In this document: piece after piece, positions 8,971 to 15,816 of the stretch
Layout: every line of letters starts with the position of its first letter
Numbering within the stretch: the first letter of the stretch is position 1
Assembly (NCBI GenBank): GCA_026387595.1
Contig: JAPLLL010000084.1
Span: forward strand, 1-19,164
Length of the DNA: 19,164 bases
Direction: 5' to 3'
Source: Candidatus Omnitrophota bacterium
GTDB taxonomy: Bacteria; Omnitrophota; Gorgyraeia; JABMQH01
Made by a program: the position numbers and the translations under genes
Notes under the pieces: model-generated
Databases searched by the model: none
The model's input: the letters and a program-made list of their open reading frames with translations, nothing else
Told to the model about the DNA's origin: nothing

Positions 8971-10587
8971 ATGACAAAATATATTTTTATAACGGGCGGA
9001 GTTATTTCAAGCCTTGGCAAGGGCATAGCCTCAGCATCAATAGGCAGGGTGCTTGAATCAAGAGGGCTGAAGGTAACCCTTATGAAATGCGACCCTTATA
9101 TAAACGTAGACCCCGGCACAATGAACCCTTATCAGCACGGCGAAGTATATGTAACCGGGGACGGCGCAGAGACTGACCTGGACCTGGGCCATTACGAAAG
9201 GTTCACGAACGCAAAGATAACTAAGTTCAATAACGTGACAACCGGCCAGGTCTATAATTCGGTCATATCCAAGGAAAGACAAGGCAAATATCTAGGCAGC
9301 ACCATACAGGTCATTCCGCACATTACAAATGAAATAAAAGAACGCGTTAAAAAGGTCGCAAAGGTATCTGGCGCCGATGTCGTCCTTGTTGAGATAGGCG
9401 GCACGGTCGGGGATATCGAAAGCCTGCCGTTCCTGGAGGCGGCCAGGCAGTTCAGGCTGGACGTGGGATACAATAATGCGCTATACATACATCTTACGCT
9501 TGTGCCTTACATAAAAGTGGCCGACGAAATAAAAACAAAACCTACGCAGCACAGCGTTGGTACGCTACGCGAGATAGGGATACAGCCGGATATATTGATA
9601 TGCAGGACCGAAAAACCGCTTTCGGATAATATTAAAGAAAAGATATCGCTATTTTGTAATGTAAGAAAAGAAGCCGTAATAGAAGCGCCGGACGTGGAGT
9701 CGATTTACCGAATACCGCTCGTCTTTAAAAATCAGTGCCTTGATGAGATAATTCTTAGCCATTTTAACCTGATATGCAAGTATTCGGACCTGAAAAGCTG
9801 GGAAAAGAACGTCGTAAACCGGACGCTTGAGCCGAAAATAAATGTTAAAATAGCCGTTGTGGGAAAATATATCGGGCTGCAGGACGCCTATAAATCAATA
9901 TACGAGGCGCTTATTCACGGCGGGATAGCCAATGACGCACATATTGAGATTAAGAAAGTGGATTCCGAAGATATAGAGAAGGCGGGCGCGGCGAAATTCT
10001 TGGACGATGTCTCAGGCATACTTGTGCCGGGCGGATTCGGCATGCGCGGGATCGAAGGAAAAATAAAAGCGATAAATTTCGCGCGCACAAAAAATATACC
10101 CTTCTTAGGCATATGCCTTGGGATGCAGTGCGCGGTAATAGAATTTTCAAGAAATGTGTGCGGGCTTAAAAACGCGAACTCGACAGAATTCAGCAAGAAG
10201 ACTGCTTACCCGGTGATCAGCCTGCTTGAGGAACAAAAAAATATAAAGGATATGGGCGGCACAATGCGGCTGGGTTCGTATCCGTGCAAGATAAAAAAAG
10301 GCACGCTGGCATTTAAGGCGTATAAAAAACAGCTTATCCTTGAACGGCACCGCCACAGATATGAATTTAATAACAAATACAGGCGGCAGCTTGAGAAAAA
10401 TGGTATAATCTTCTCCGGCATATACAAAAATAAGGACCTGGTCGAGATAGTAGAGCTGAAGGATCATCCGTATTTTATCGCAGGCCAGTTCCACCCGGAA
10501 TTCCAATCAAAGCCGGACAAGCCGCATCCTTTATTCAGGGATTTTATAGCGGCCGCGGCAAGGTTCCAAAAGGCAAAAAGGCCATGA
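8971..10587 (+). CDS. pyrG: CTP synthase
   Basis: The 538-residue enzyme aminates UTP to CTP using glutamine and ATP. The N-terminal synthase domain starts MTKYIFITGGVISSLGKG, with the P-loop GGVISSLGKG, then KCDPYINVDPGTMNPYQHGEV and GGTVGDIESLPFLEA, all hallmark segments. The C-terminal class I glutaminase has Cys382 in GICLGMQC and the His/Glu pair in GQFHPEFQSKP. Length matches the usual 530-550. A strong ribosome binding site, GAAAGGGG at 8959-8966, precedes the ATG. The TGA stop overlaps the carA ATG by four bases (ATGA), a classic coupling arrangement in which one ribosome can pass from one gene to the next. Confidence 0.97.
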   Translation: MTKYIFITGGVISSLGKGIASASIGRVLESRGLKVTLMKCDPYINVDPGTMNPYQHGEVYVTGDGAETDLDLGHYERFTNAKITKFNNVTTGQVYNSVISKERQGKYLGSTIQVIPHITNEIKERVKKVAKVSGADVVLVEIGGTVGDIESLPFLEAARQFRLDVGYNNALYIHLTLVPYIKVADEIKTKPTQHSVGTLREIGIQPDILICRTEKPLSDNIKEKISLFCNVRKEAVIEAPDVESIYRIPLVFKNQCLDEIILSHFNLICKYSDLKSWEKNVVNRTLEPKINVKIAVVGKYIGLQDAYKSIYEALIHGGIANDAHIEIKKVDSEDIEKAGAAKFLDDVSGILVPGGFGMRGIEGKIKAINFARTKNIPFLGICLGMQCAVIEFSRNVCGLKNANSTEFSKKTAYPVISLLEEQKNIKDMGGTMRLGSYPCKIKKGTLAFKAYKKQLILERHRHRYEFNNKYRRQLEKNGIIFSGIYKNKDLVEIVELKDHPYFIAGQFHPEFQSKPDKPHPLFRDFIAAAARFQKAKRP

Positions 10588-11672
10588 CTGCAATACTTGC
10601 ATTAGAAGACGGAACAATATTTAAAGGAAGATCCTTCGGGGCCGCCGGCGAAAAGGACGGGGAGGCGGTATTTAATACCAGCATGACGGGATATCAGGAG
10701 ATCCTGACCGACCCTTCCTACAAGGGCCAGATCGTGGCCATGACATACCCCCTGATCGGAAATTACGGTATAAATGAAGAGGACGTGGAATCCTACAAAC
10801 TGTTTGTTGAGGGCTTTGTAGTAAAAGAATACAGCAAGATAGCAAGCAACTGGCGCAGCACAAAAACGCTGGGCGATTACCTAAAGGAAAACCACATTAT
10901 AGGGATTGAGGGCATAGACACAAGGGCGCTTACGCTCCGTATCAGGGAGACGGGCGCGATGAAAGCGGTCTTGTCCACCCTTGACGCCGACGAAAAGAGC
11001 CTGGTTGAAAAGGCGAGAAGGTCCCCTGGTCTCCTCGGCAGGGACCTTGTAAAAGAGGTCGCGCTTAAAAAACCGTATGAATGGGAAAAGAAGGGCGCTT
11101 ATAATGTGGTAGTTATGGACTGCGGCGTAAAATATAACATCCTGAGGGAGCTTGCGCGGCACAAATGCCGGGTAACCGTTGTTCCGCCTACAACGCCTGC
11201 CGCGGAGATACTGCGCATGAATCCGGACGGCGTGCTTTTGTCAAACGGGCCCGGAGACCCGGCAGCGCTCCCTTATATAGTGGAGACTGTCAGGGGATTG
11301 ATCGGCAAGCTGCCCATATTCGGGATATGCCTCGGGCATCAGATGCTGGGACAGGCGTTCGGCGGCAAGACATACAAGCTTAAGTTCGGCCACCACGGCG
11401 CAAACCACCCGGTCAAGGACTTAAAGACCGGCAAGGTATCGATAACGGTCCAGAATCACGGATTCTGCGTTGATATAGACAGCCTGAACAAAAAAGAAAT
11501 AGAAATAACACATATAAACTTAAACGACAATACGCTCGAAGGGATGCGGCACAAGAAATTGCCTGTTTTTTCGGTGCAGTTCCACCCGGAGGCATCAGCT
11601 GGGCCGCATGACGCGGAATATTTATTTGAAAATTTCACAGAACTAATGAAAAGTGCAAAGCGAAAAGCGTAA
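10584..11672 (+). CDS. carA: Carbamoyl-phosphate synthase small (glutaminase) subunit
   Basis: The 362-residue product hydrolyses glutamine and channels ammonia to CarB for carbamoyl phosphate, used in pyrimidine and arginine synthesis. The N-terminal CPSase small-chain domain has FNTSMTGYQEILTDPSYKGQ. The class I glutaminase domain has Cys249 in GICLGHQMLGQAFGG, GANHPVKD and the catalytic His in VQFHPEASAGPHD. Length is typical. The start overlaps pyrG by 4 bases. The last codons (MKSAKRKA then TAA) lie in the left arm of a 92-nt near-palindrome that fills the gap to carB, so the extreme C-terminus may have been reshaped by that element. Confidence 0.96.
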   Translation: MTAILALEDGTIFKGRSFGAAGEKDGEAVFNTSMTGYQEILTDPSYKGQIVAMTYPLIGNYGINEEDVESYKLFVEGFVVKEYSKIASNWRSTKTLGDYLKENHIIGIEGIDTRALTLRIRETGAMKAVLSTLDADEKSLVEKARRSPGLLGRDLVKEVALKKPYEWEKKGAYNVVVMDCGVKYNILRELARHKCRVTVVPPTTPAAEILRMNPDGVLLSNGPGDPAALPYIVETVRGLIGKLPIFGICLGHQMLGQAFGGKTYKLKFGHHGANHPVKDLKTGKVSITVQNHGFCVDIDSLNKKEIEITHINLNDNTLEGMRHKKLPVFSVQFHPEASAGPHDAEYLFENFTELMKSAKRKA

Positions 11673-11738
11673 AGCTATGGAATGCTTCTTGTGTAAGAGG
11701 TATTCCTTAGTTTTTCGTTTTGCGCTTTAAGTTTTTCG
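11647..11738. repeat. 92-nt near-palindrome spanning the carA stop and the carA-carB gap
   Basis: The apex is GGAATGCTTCTT (11679-11690), loop GTGT (11691-11694), AAGAGGTATTCC (11695-11706), a 12-bp stem counting G-U pairs. Outward the arms keep pairing: CTA with TAG, AAA with TTT, GC with CG, AAA with TTT, GCGAAA (left, 11657-11662 read inward) with TTTCGC-like bases at 11723-11728, to about 11647/11738, with few mismatches. The structure includes the carA stop and ends 9 bases before the carB ATG. It is not a normal terminator because the stem is too long and no T-run follows its end. It could be a mobile palindrome, an mRNA processing site or a translation barrier. Confidence 0.7.
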
Positions 11739-11747
11739 CTAAAACAT

Positions 11748-13439
11748 ATGCCAAAACGCAAGGACATAAAAAAGATACTGATTATAGGTTCCGGGCCAAT
11801 AGTGATCGGCCAGGCGTGCGAATTCGATTATTCGGGCTCGCAGGCATGCAAGGTGCTCAGGCAGGACGGATTTAAGGTCATACTTGTAAATTCAAACCCT
11901 GCCACCATTATGACGGACCCGGAAATGGCGGACAGGACCTACATCGAGCCCATAACAATCGAGATCCTTGAAAAGATAATAGCAAAGGAGCGGCCGGATG
12001 CGCTTCTTCCGACGCTGGGCGGCCAGACCGCGTTGAATGCAGCCGTTAACCTTGCCGAAAAAGGTATTCTTAAAAAATATAAAGTGGATGTAATAGGCGC
12101 CGACATAAAGGCGATCAAAAAAGCCGAGGATAGAAGGCTGTTCAAGCAAGCCATGGAAAAGATAGGGCTGGACCTTCCTAAAAGCGACAAGGCCTACAAT
12201 ATAAAAGAGGCGCTTGTTGTCGCGGATAAGATCGGCTTTCCGCTTATTATCAGGCCCAGTTTCACGCTCGGCGGCACGGGCGGCAGCATCGCTTATAATT
12301 TAAACGAATTTAAAGAGCTTGCAAAGATAGGCATTGAGTCGAGCATGATAAGCGAGATCCTTATAGAAGAATCCATTGCCGGATGGAAGGAATTTGAGCT
12401 CGAGGTCATGCGCGACCTGAAAGATAATGTCGTTATAATATGCTCAATAGAAAACGTTGACCCGATGGGCGTGCACACAGGCGACAGCATCACTGTTGCG
12501 CCTGCCCAGACGCTGACGGACAAAGAATACCAGAAGATGAGGGACGCCTCTATTGCCTGCATAAGGGAAATAGGCGTTGCGACCGGCGGTTCCAATATAC
12601 AATTCGCTATGCACCCGCAAACGGGCAGGATGGTCATTATCGAAATGAACCCAAGGGTATCGAGAAGTTCGGCGCTGGCGTCTAAAGCAACGGGTTTCCC
12701 CATAGCGAAGATAGCGGCAAAGCTGGCAGTAGGCTATACGCTGGATGAAATACTGAATGATATCACAAAAGAGACGCCTGCCTGCTTTGAGCCGGCAATA
12801 GACTATTGCGTCGTAAAAATACCGCGGTTCACGTTCGAGAAATTCCCGGCATCCGATCCCACCCTGACCGTTTCAATGAAATCAGTGGGTGAGGTAATGG
12901 CCATAGGCAGGACATTTAAGGAGGCGCTTCAGAAAGGATTGCGGTCCCTGGAGACAAAAAGGACCGGGCTAAACAGCATCTTGTTCAAAGACTTGACAAA
13001 TGTAAACCCAGCCCCTGCTGGCAGGGGCTGGGTAAAGGCGGATAACGGCCTGATGGAGACGCTTTGTCATAACCTGAGGACGCCGAACGCGGAACGGCTT
13101 CTTTATATAGGCGACGCACTGCGGGCCGGCATGGATATAGACAAGATCCACGAACTTTCCAGGATAGACAGGTGGTTTTTATACAACATAAAGGAGATCG
13201 TGGATTTTGAAAAGCGGCTGCTTGCGCATAAGGATAATATCACAAGACCGCTTTTAACCGCGGCCAAGCAGCTGGGGTTTAGCGATATGCAGATAGCCGC
13301 GCTCATTCAAAAAACAGAAGAGGATATCAGGCTGCTCAGGAAATCTTTTGATATAAAACCGGATTTTAAGCTTGTAGACACCTGCGCTGCGGAATTCAAG
13401 GCCTTCACGCCTTACTACTACTCCACTTACGACGCCTAA
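11748..13439 (+). CDS. carB: Carbamoyl-phosphate synthase large subunit, N-terminal half only
   Basis: The 563-residue product matches the first half of CarB: the carboxyphosphate-forming ATP-grasp domain and the oligomerisation domain. It starts MPKRKDIKKILIIGSGPIVIGQ and contains PTLGGQTALN, RPSFTLGGTGG, VDPMGVHTGDSITVAPAQTL and EMNPRVSRSSALASKATGFP. It stops with TAA TAA right after DTCAAEF..YYYSTYDA, the point where full-length CarB (about 1070 residues) continues into the second, carbamate-phosphorylating half. No trace of that half follows in any frame before the next gene. Split carB genes are known, for example in Aquifex and Methanocaldococcus, so the partner may lie elsewhere. Residues 420-429 (NPAPAGRGWV) are an in-frame palindromic insertion. 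The ATG lacks a visible ribosome binding site. Confidence 0.92.
   Translation: MPKRKDIKKILIIGSGPIVIGQACEFDYSGSQACKVLRQDGFKVILVNSNPATIMTDPEMADRTYIEPITIEILEKIIAKERPDALLPTLGGQTALNAAVNLAEKGILKKYKVDVIGADIKAIKKAEDRRLFKQAMEKIGLDLPKSDKAYNIKEALVVADKIGFPLIIRPSFTLGGTGGSIAYNLNEFKELAKIGIESSMISEILIEESIAGWKEFELEVMRDLKDNVVIICSIENVDPMGVHTGDSITVAPAQTLTDKEYQKMRDASIACIREIGVATGGSNIQFAMHPQTGRMVIIEMNPRVSRSSALASKATGFPIAKIAAKLAVGYTLDEILNDITKETPACFEPAIDYCVVKIPRFTFEKFPASDPTLTVSMKSVGEVMAIGRTFKEALQKGLRSLETKRTGLNSILFKDLTNVNPAPAGRGWVKADNGLMETLCHNLRTPNAERLLYIGDALRAGMDIDKIHELSRIDRWFLYNIKEIVDFEKRLLAHKDNITRPLLTAAKQLGFSDMQIAALIQKTEEDIRLLRKSFDIKPDFKLVDTCAAEFKAFTPYYYSTYDA
13003..13036. repeat. 26-nt palindromic insertion in carB, flanked by TAAA direct repeats
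   Basis: TAAA at 13003-13006 and 13033-13036 flank a 26-nt palindrome, 13007-13032: CCCAGCCCCTGC, two loop bases TG, GCAGGGGCTGGG. The arms pair perfectly over 12 bp (13 with the flanking A/T). It reads in frame as NPAPAGRGWV. Removing 30 nt gives DLTNVKADNGLMETL, a natural-looking CarB linker. The terminal CCCAGCCC/GGGCTGGG, the TAAA flanks and the peptide frame (NPA...GWV) are the same as in the gltB copy at 3734-3791. Confidence 0.78.
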
Positions 13440-13447
13440 TAATTATC

Positions 13448-13476
13448 TTGCGCCGCGGCACAATTAAAAGTAAAAT
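13448..13476 (+). promoter_or_regulatory. Weak promoter candidate with a dyad before the exported-protein gene
   Basis: TTGCGC (13448-13453), a 17-base spacer and TAAAAT (13471-13476) could form a sigma-70 promoter, the -10 being better than the -35. The -35 region lies in a dyad, TTGCGCCGCGGCACAA (13448-13463), symmetric except for one pair and with no loop, which would suit a dimeric DNA-binding protein more than a terminator. Confidence 0.3.
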
Positions 13477-13499
13477 AACGGAAACGTGGGGGTATGCTA

Positions 13500-14084
13500 A
13501 TGATAAAGACTGTCTATATAATATTATGGGTTTTGTTTTTATCCGCAATAGTTTCGGCTGCCGGTAATGATTTTACTGCCGATATAGTTTCGACAAGCCC
13601 GGCTGGTACTTTCACGGGCAAGATATTTTCCACAAAAGACAAGACACGCATGGAAATGCCGCAGGCCATAACGATCACAAGGCTGGATAAAAAAATCACC
13701 TGGATGCTGATGCCGGCGCAGAAGATGTATATGGAAGTCCCGATACAGCCTGAGGCAGTGGTGGCCGGCAGCGAAAAAATGCCCGGCGAAATAGAGCGGA
13801 AGCTGCTAGTGACAGAAACGCTGGGAGGCAGGACAACGGATAAATACCGCATCCGTTATGTCAATGAAGGCGTTACGTACAGCGTCATATCGTGGATAGA
13901 CAAGTCGTCTGATATGCCGTTAAAGACCGCTGCGGAGGATAATAGCTGGTCGTTTGAATATAGAAACATAGACCTGTCAAAACAACCGGACAGCCTGTTT
14001 GAAATTCCTGCCGATTATCAGAAGATGGTTATGCCCAATATGCAGGCCATGACTAACATGGCCGATATGGGCGGGGAAGAATAA
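13500..14084 (+). CDS. Exported DUF4412-like protein, LolA/LolB-type fold suspected
   Basis: The product is about 194 residues. I chose the ATG at 13500, because GGGGG at 13488-13492 sits 7 bases before it; the ATG at 13494 is too close. An N-terminal hydrophobic run, IKTVYIILWVLFLSAIVSA, is a good signal peptide with a cleavage site near AAG. There is no lipobox cysteine, so it is probably periplasmic and not a lipoprotein. The mature part has alternating beta-strand patterns with pieces such as FTGKIFSTKDKTRMEM, WMLMPAQKMYMEVP and LFEIPADYQKM, the style of DUF4412 and outer-membrane lipoprotein sorting-like proteins. The function is unknown. It converges on glnA with only 9 bases between the stops and has no evident metabolic link to the operon upstream. 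Confidence 0.75.
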   Translation: MIKTVYIILWVLFLSAIVSAAGNDFTADIVSTSPAGTFTGKIFSTKDKTRMEMPQAITITRLDKKITWMLMPAQKMYMEVPIQPEAVVAGSEKMPGEIERKLLVTETLGGRTTDKYRIRYVNEGVTYSVISWIDKSSDMPLKTAAEDNSWSFEYRNIDLSKQPDSLFEIPADYQKMVMPNMQAMTNMADMGGEE

Positions 14085-14093
14085 GCGGCGCTT

Positions 14094-15647
14094 TTAAAGA
14101 AGCGGTAAGTACTTTTTAATCTCGTGTTGCGTAATTTGTATCCTGTATTCGTCCCATTCCTTTTTCTTATTAAATAAGAATCTGCTGAAGATGTGCTCGC
14201 CGAGAGTCTCCTTTATAAAATGGCTCTTTTCCGTCTCAAGGATCGCCTCAAAAAGATTCCCGGGCAATGAAGTCAGGCCGCGTTTTTCTCTTTCTTCCAT
14301 GGCCATGTGGTAGATATTGGGTTCCACCGGCGGAGCGAGTTTGTATTTATTTTCTATGCCTTCAAGGCCGGCTGCCAGCATTACCGAGAACGCAAGGTAC
14401 GGATTGCACGCCGGATCGGGGCAGCGCAGTTCCGCGCGTGTCGCCTTTTCATTGCCCGGCCGGTAAAGCGGCACCCTTATTAATGCGGTCCTGTTCCTTT
14501 GCGCCCATGAGGCATAAACCGGCGCTTCATATCCGGGCACAAGTCTTTTATAAGAATTAACCCATTGGGCCGTAAGTGAGGATATCTCGCGTGCGTGTTT
14601 GAGCTGGCCTGCGATAAATTGTTTGGCTGTTTCCGACAGATGAAATTTATCTTTTTTATCGTAAAAGGCGTTCCTCTTCCCTATGAAAATGGATTGGTGC
14701 ACGTGCATGCCTGAACCGTTCACCCCAAACATGGGTTTGGGCATAAATGTGGCGTAAACGCCGTGCTGCTGGGCCACTTCTTTTATAATATATTTGGACG
14801 TAACGACATTGTCAGCCATCGTAAGGGCGTCGTTGTATTTTGGGTCGATCTCATGCTGGCTGGGCGCGACCTCATGATGAGTCGCTTCCATGATTATGCC
14901 CATATCCTCAAGTATCCTGATGGTTTTGTTCCTCAGGGTATCGGCAAGATCGTTGGGTATAAGCTCAAAGTATGATCCTTCGTCTATGGCTTCAGGGCTT
15001 TTGTCCGATTTAAAATAGAAATATTCTATCTCCGGCCCGACATAAAATATAAAGCCTGACTTTGCCGCCCTTGCAAGCGCCCTTCGTAAAACACCTCTTG
15101 TGTCTCCGGTATAGGGCGTCCTGTCTGGATTCAGGATATCGCAGAATATCCGCGCTACGGGACCGGTGTCGCTGCTTCTTGTCCACGGCAGTATCTTGAA
15201 CGTGTGCGGGTCCGGTTGGGCTATGATATCGCTTTCTTCTGCCTCGGCAAACCCCGCCACGGAAGAACCGTCAAATCCTTTCCCGTGCCTGAGCGCCTCT
15301 TTAAGTTCACCGTCGGTAATTGAGATGCTTTTTAAGATGCCGAGGATATCAACAAACCAGAGCTGTATCGTTCTTATGCCTTCCTGCTTTACCTCGCTTA
15401 AAATAGTTCTTATATTTTCTGACTGAGACTTTGCCATAGACACACTATTTTTCTTTTTCTTTAGATCTGCCTCTGCGGCCCTGGGGGCCCTTGGCCCTTT
15501 CCCTTTTATCTGTTCCGCGGGGATGATATACTGCCTGCCGGCGCGTTCCGCCGGTAAAGAGCCGTGCTTTATGCGTTCAATAACCGCCTGCCTGGATATG
15601 CCGAGTATCTTGGCTGCTTCTGTCGGACTTAAATATTCCTTATTCAT
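14094..15647 (-). CDS. glnA: Glutamine synthetase type I-alpha with fused N-terminal helix-turn-helix domain
   Basis: This 517-residue protein joins two modules. Residues 4-47 (YLSPTEAAKILGISRQAVIERI, then a GSLPAERAGRQYIIP wing) are a typical excisionase/MerR-like helix-turn-helix. A basic linker with KKKK follows at 48-70. From Met71 a complete type I glutamine synthetase of 447 residues begins, with GFDGSSVAGFAE, ATHHEVAPSQHEID, NGSGMHVHQS, NRTALIRVP and an ending close to Bacillus GlnA. The adenylylation segment of GSI-beta enzymes is missing. I chose ATG 15647 over the in-frame GTG at 15680 because AGGG lies 7 bases upstream of it and the HTH starts right after. Met71 (15437) could be an internal start giving plain GS. 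At the position of Bacillus Arg62 there is Glu135. A palindromic operator covers the promoter. Confidence 0.93.
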   Translation of the reverse strand: MNKEYLSPTEAAKILGISRQAVIERIKHGSLPAERAGRQYIIPAEQIKGKGPRAPRAAEADLKKKKNSVSMAKSQSENIRTILSEVKQEGIRTIQLWFVDILGILKSISITDGELKEALRHGKGFDGSSVAGFAEAEESDIIAQPDPHTFKILPWTRSSDTGPVARIFCDILNPDRTPYTGDTRGVLRRALARAAKSGFIFYVGPEIEYFYFKSDKSPEAIDEGSYFELIPNDLADTLRNKTIRILEDMGIIMEATHHEVAPSQHEIDPKYNDALTMADNVVTSKYIIKEVAQQHGVYATFMPKPMFGVNGSGMHVHQSIFIGKRNAFYDKKDKFHLSETAKQFIAGQLKHAREISSLTAQWVNSYKRLVPGYEAPVYASWAQRNRTALIRVPLYRPGNEKATRAELRCPDPACNPYLAFSVMLAAGLEGIENKYKLAPPVEPNIYHMAMEEREKRGLTSLPGNLFEAILETEKSHFIKETLGEHIFSRFLFNKKKEWDEYRIQITQHEIKKYLPLL

Positions 15648-15678
15648 GATTTTCCCTAGCCTTTCTACTTTGAAAATC
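15648..15678 (-). promoter_or_regulatory. Ribosome-binding-site hairpin in the glnA leader
   Basis: On the minus strand GATTTTC (15678-15672) and GAAAATC (15654-15648) are a perfect 7-bp inverted repeat whose 17-base loop holds the glnA ribosome binding site (AAAGGCTAGGG), ending directly at the ATG. Pairing would limit ribosome access. The 5' half can alternatively pair with GAAAAC near the transcript start. Confidence 0.35.
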
Positions 15679-15725
15679 ACCCCGAGCTTTTCTTATCTTG
15701 CTACTCTGAAGCGAGGGGTTTTCTA

Positions 15726-15765
15726 TTGACAAGTGTAAATATACCATATCATTTACATTTGTCAA
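15726..15765. promoter_or_regulatory. Inverted-repeat operator overlapping the glnA promoter
   Basis: TTGACAAGTGTAAAT (15726-15740) and ATTTACATTTGTCAA (15751-15765) are complementary at 14 of 15 positions around a 10-base spacer. The inner TGTAAAT...ATTTACA resembles the TGTNA...TNACA outline of Bacillus GlnR/TnrA sites, although the spacing differs. Because the repeat covers both core promoter elements of glnA, a bound dimer would block transcription. The likeliest binder is the HTH domain of the adjacent GS fusion; that link is inference. Confidence 0.72.
15738..15765 (-). promoter_or_regulatory. Sigma-70 type promoter of the HTH-GS gene
   Basis: On the minus strand TTGACA (15765-15760), a 16-base spacer and TATATT (15743-15738), preceded by TGG as an extended -10, form a near-consensus promoter. 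Transcription would start near 15731, leaving a leader of about 84 bases before the ATG at 15647. Confidence 0.7.
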
Positions 15766-15781
15766 GCAAAATCTGCATTAT

Positions 15782-15816
15782 GAAAATCCCTCGGATATAT
15801 CCACCCGAGGAATTTC
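15782..15816. other. Hairpin between the divergent glnA and dnaA promoters
   Basis: CCTCGG (15789-15794) pairs with CCGAGG (15805-15810), extended by GAAAAT and AATTTC on the outside. The loop region begins with part of a perfect 10-bp palindrome, GGATATATCC (15793-15802). It lies just upstream of both promoters and is followed by the AT-rich run AAAAAATTTTT (15817-15827). It could be an operator, part of an origin or a terminator for read-through; none is proven. Confidence 0.45.

Noticed and set aside
13448..13463. TTGCGCCGCGGCACAA as a terminator after carB
   Set aside because: The palindrome has no loop and is not followed by a T-run; it fits a binding site better, if anything.
14267..14560. 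97-codon frame antisense to glnA
   Set aside because: Cysteine- and proline-rich reading of conserved GS sequence on the opposite strand, without start signals.
15648..15680. GTG at 15680 as start of the HTH-GS gene (11 more residues)
   Set aside because: No ribosome binding site before it, while AGGG sits 7 bases before the ATG at 15647; the extra residues would be encoded in the leader hairpin and resemble no HTH start.
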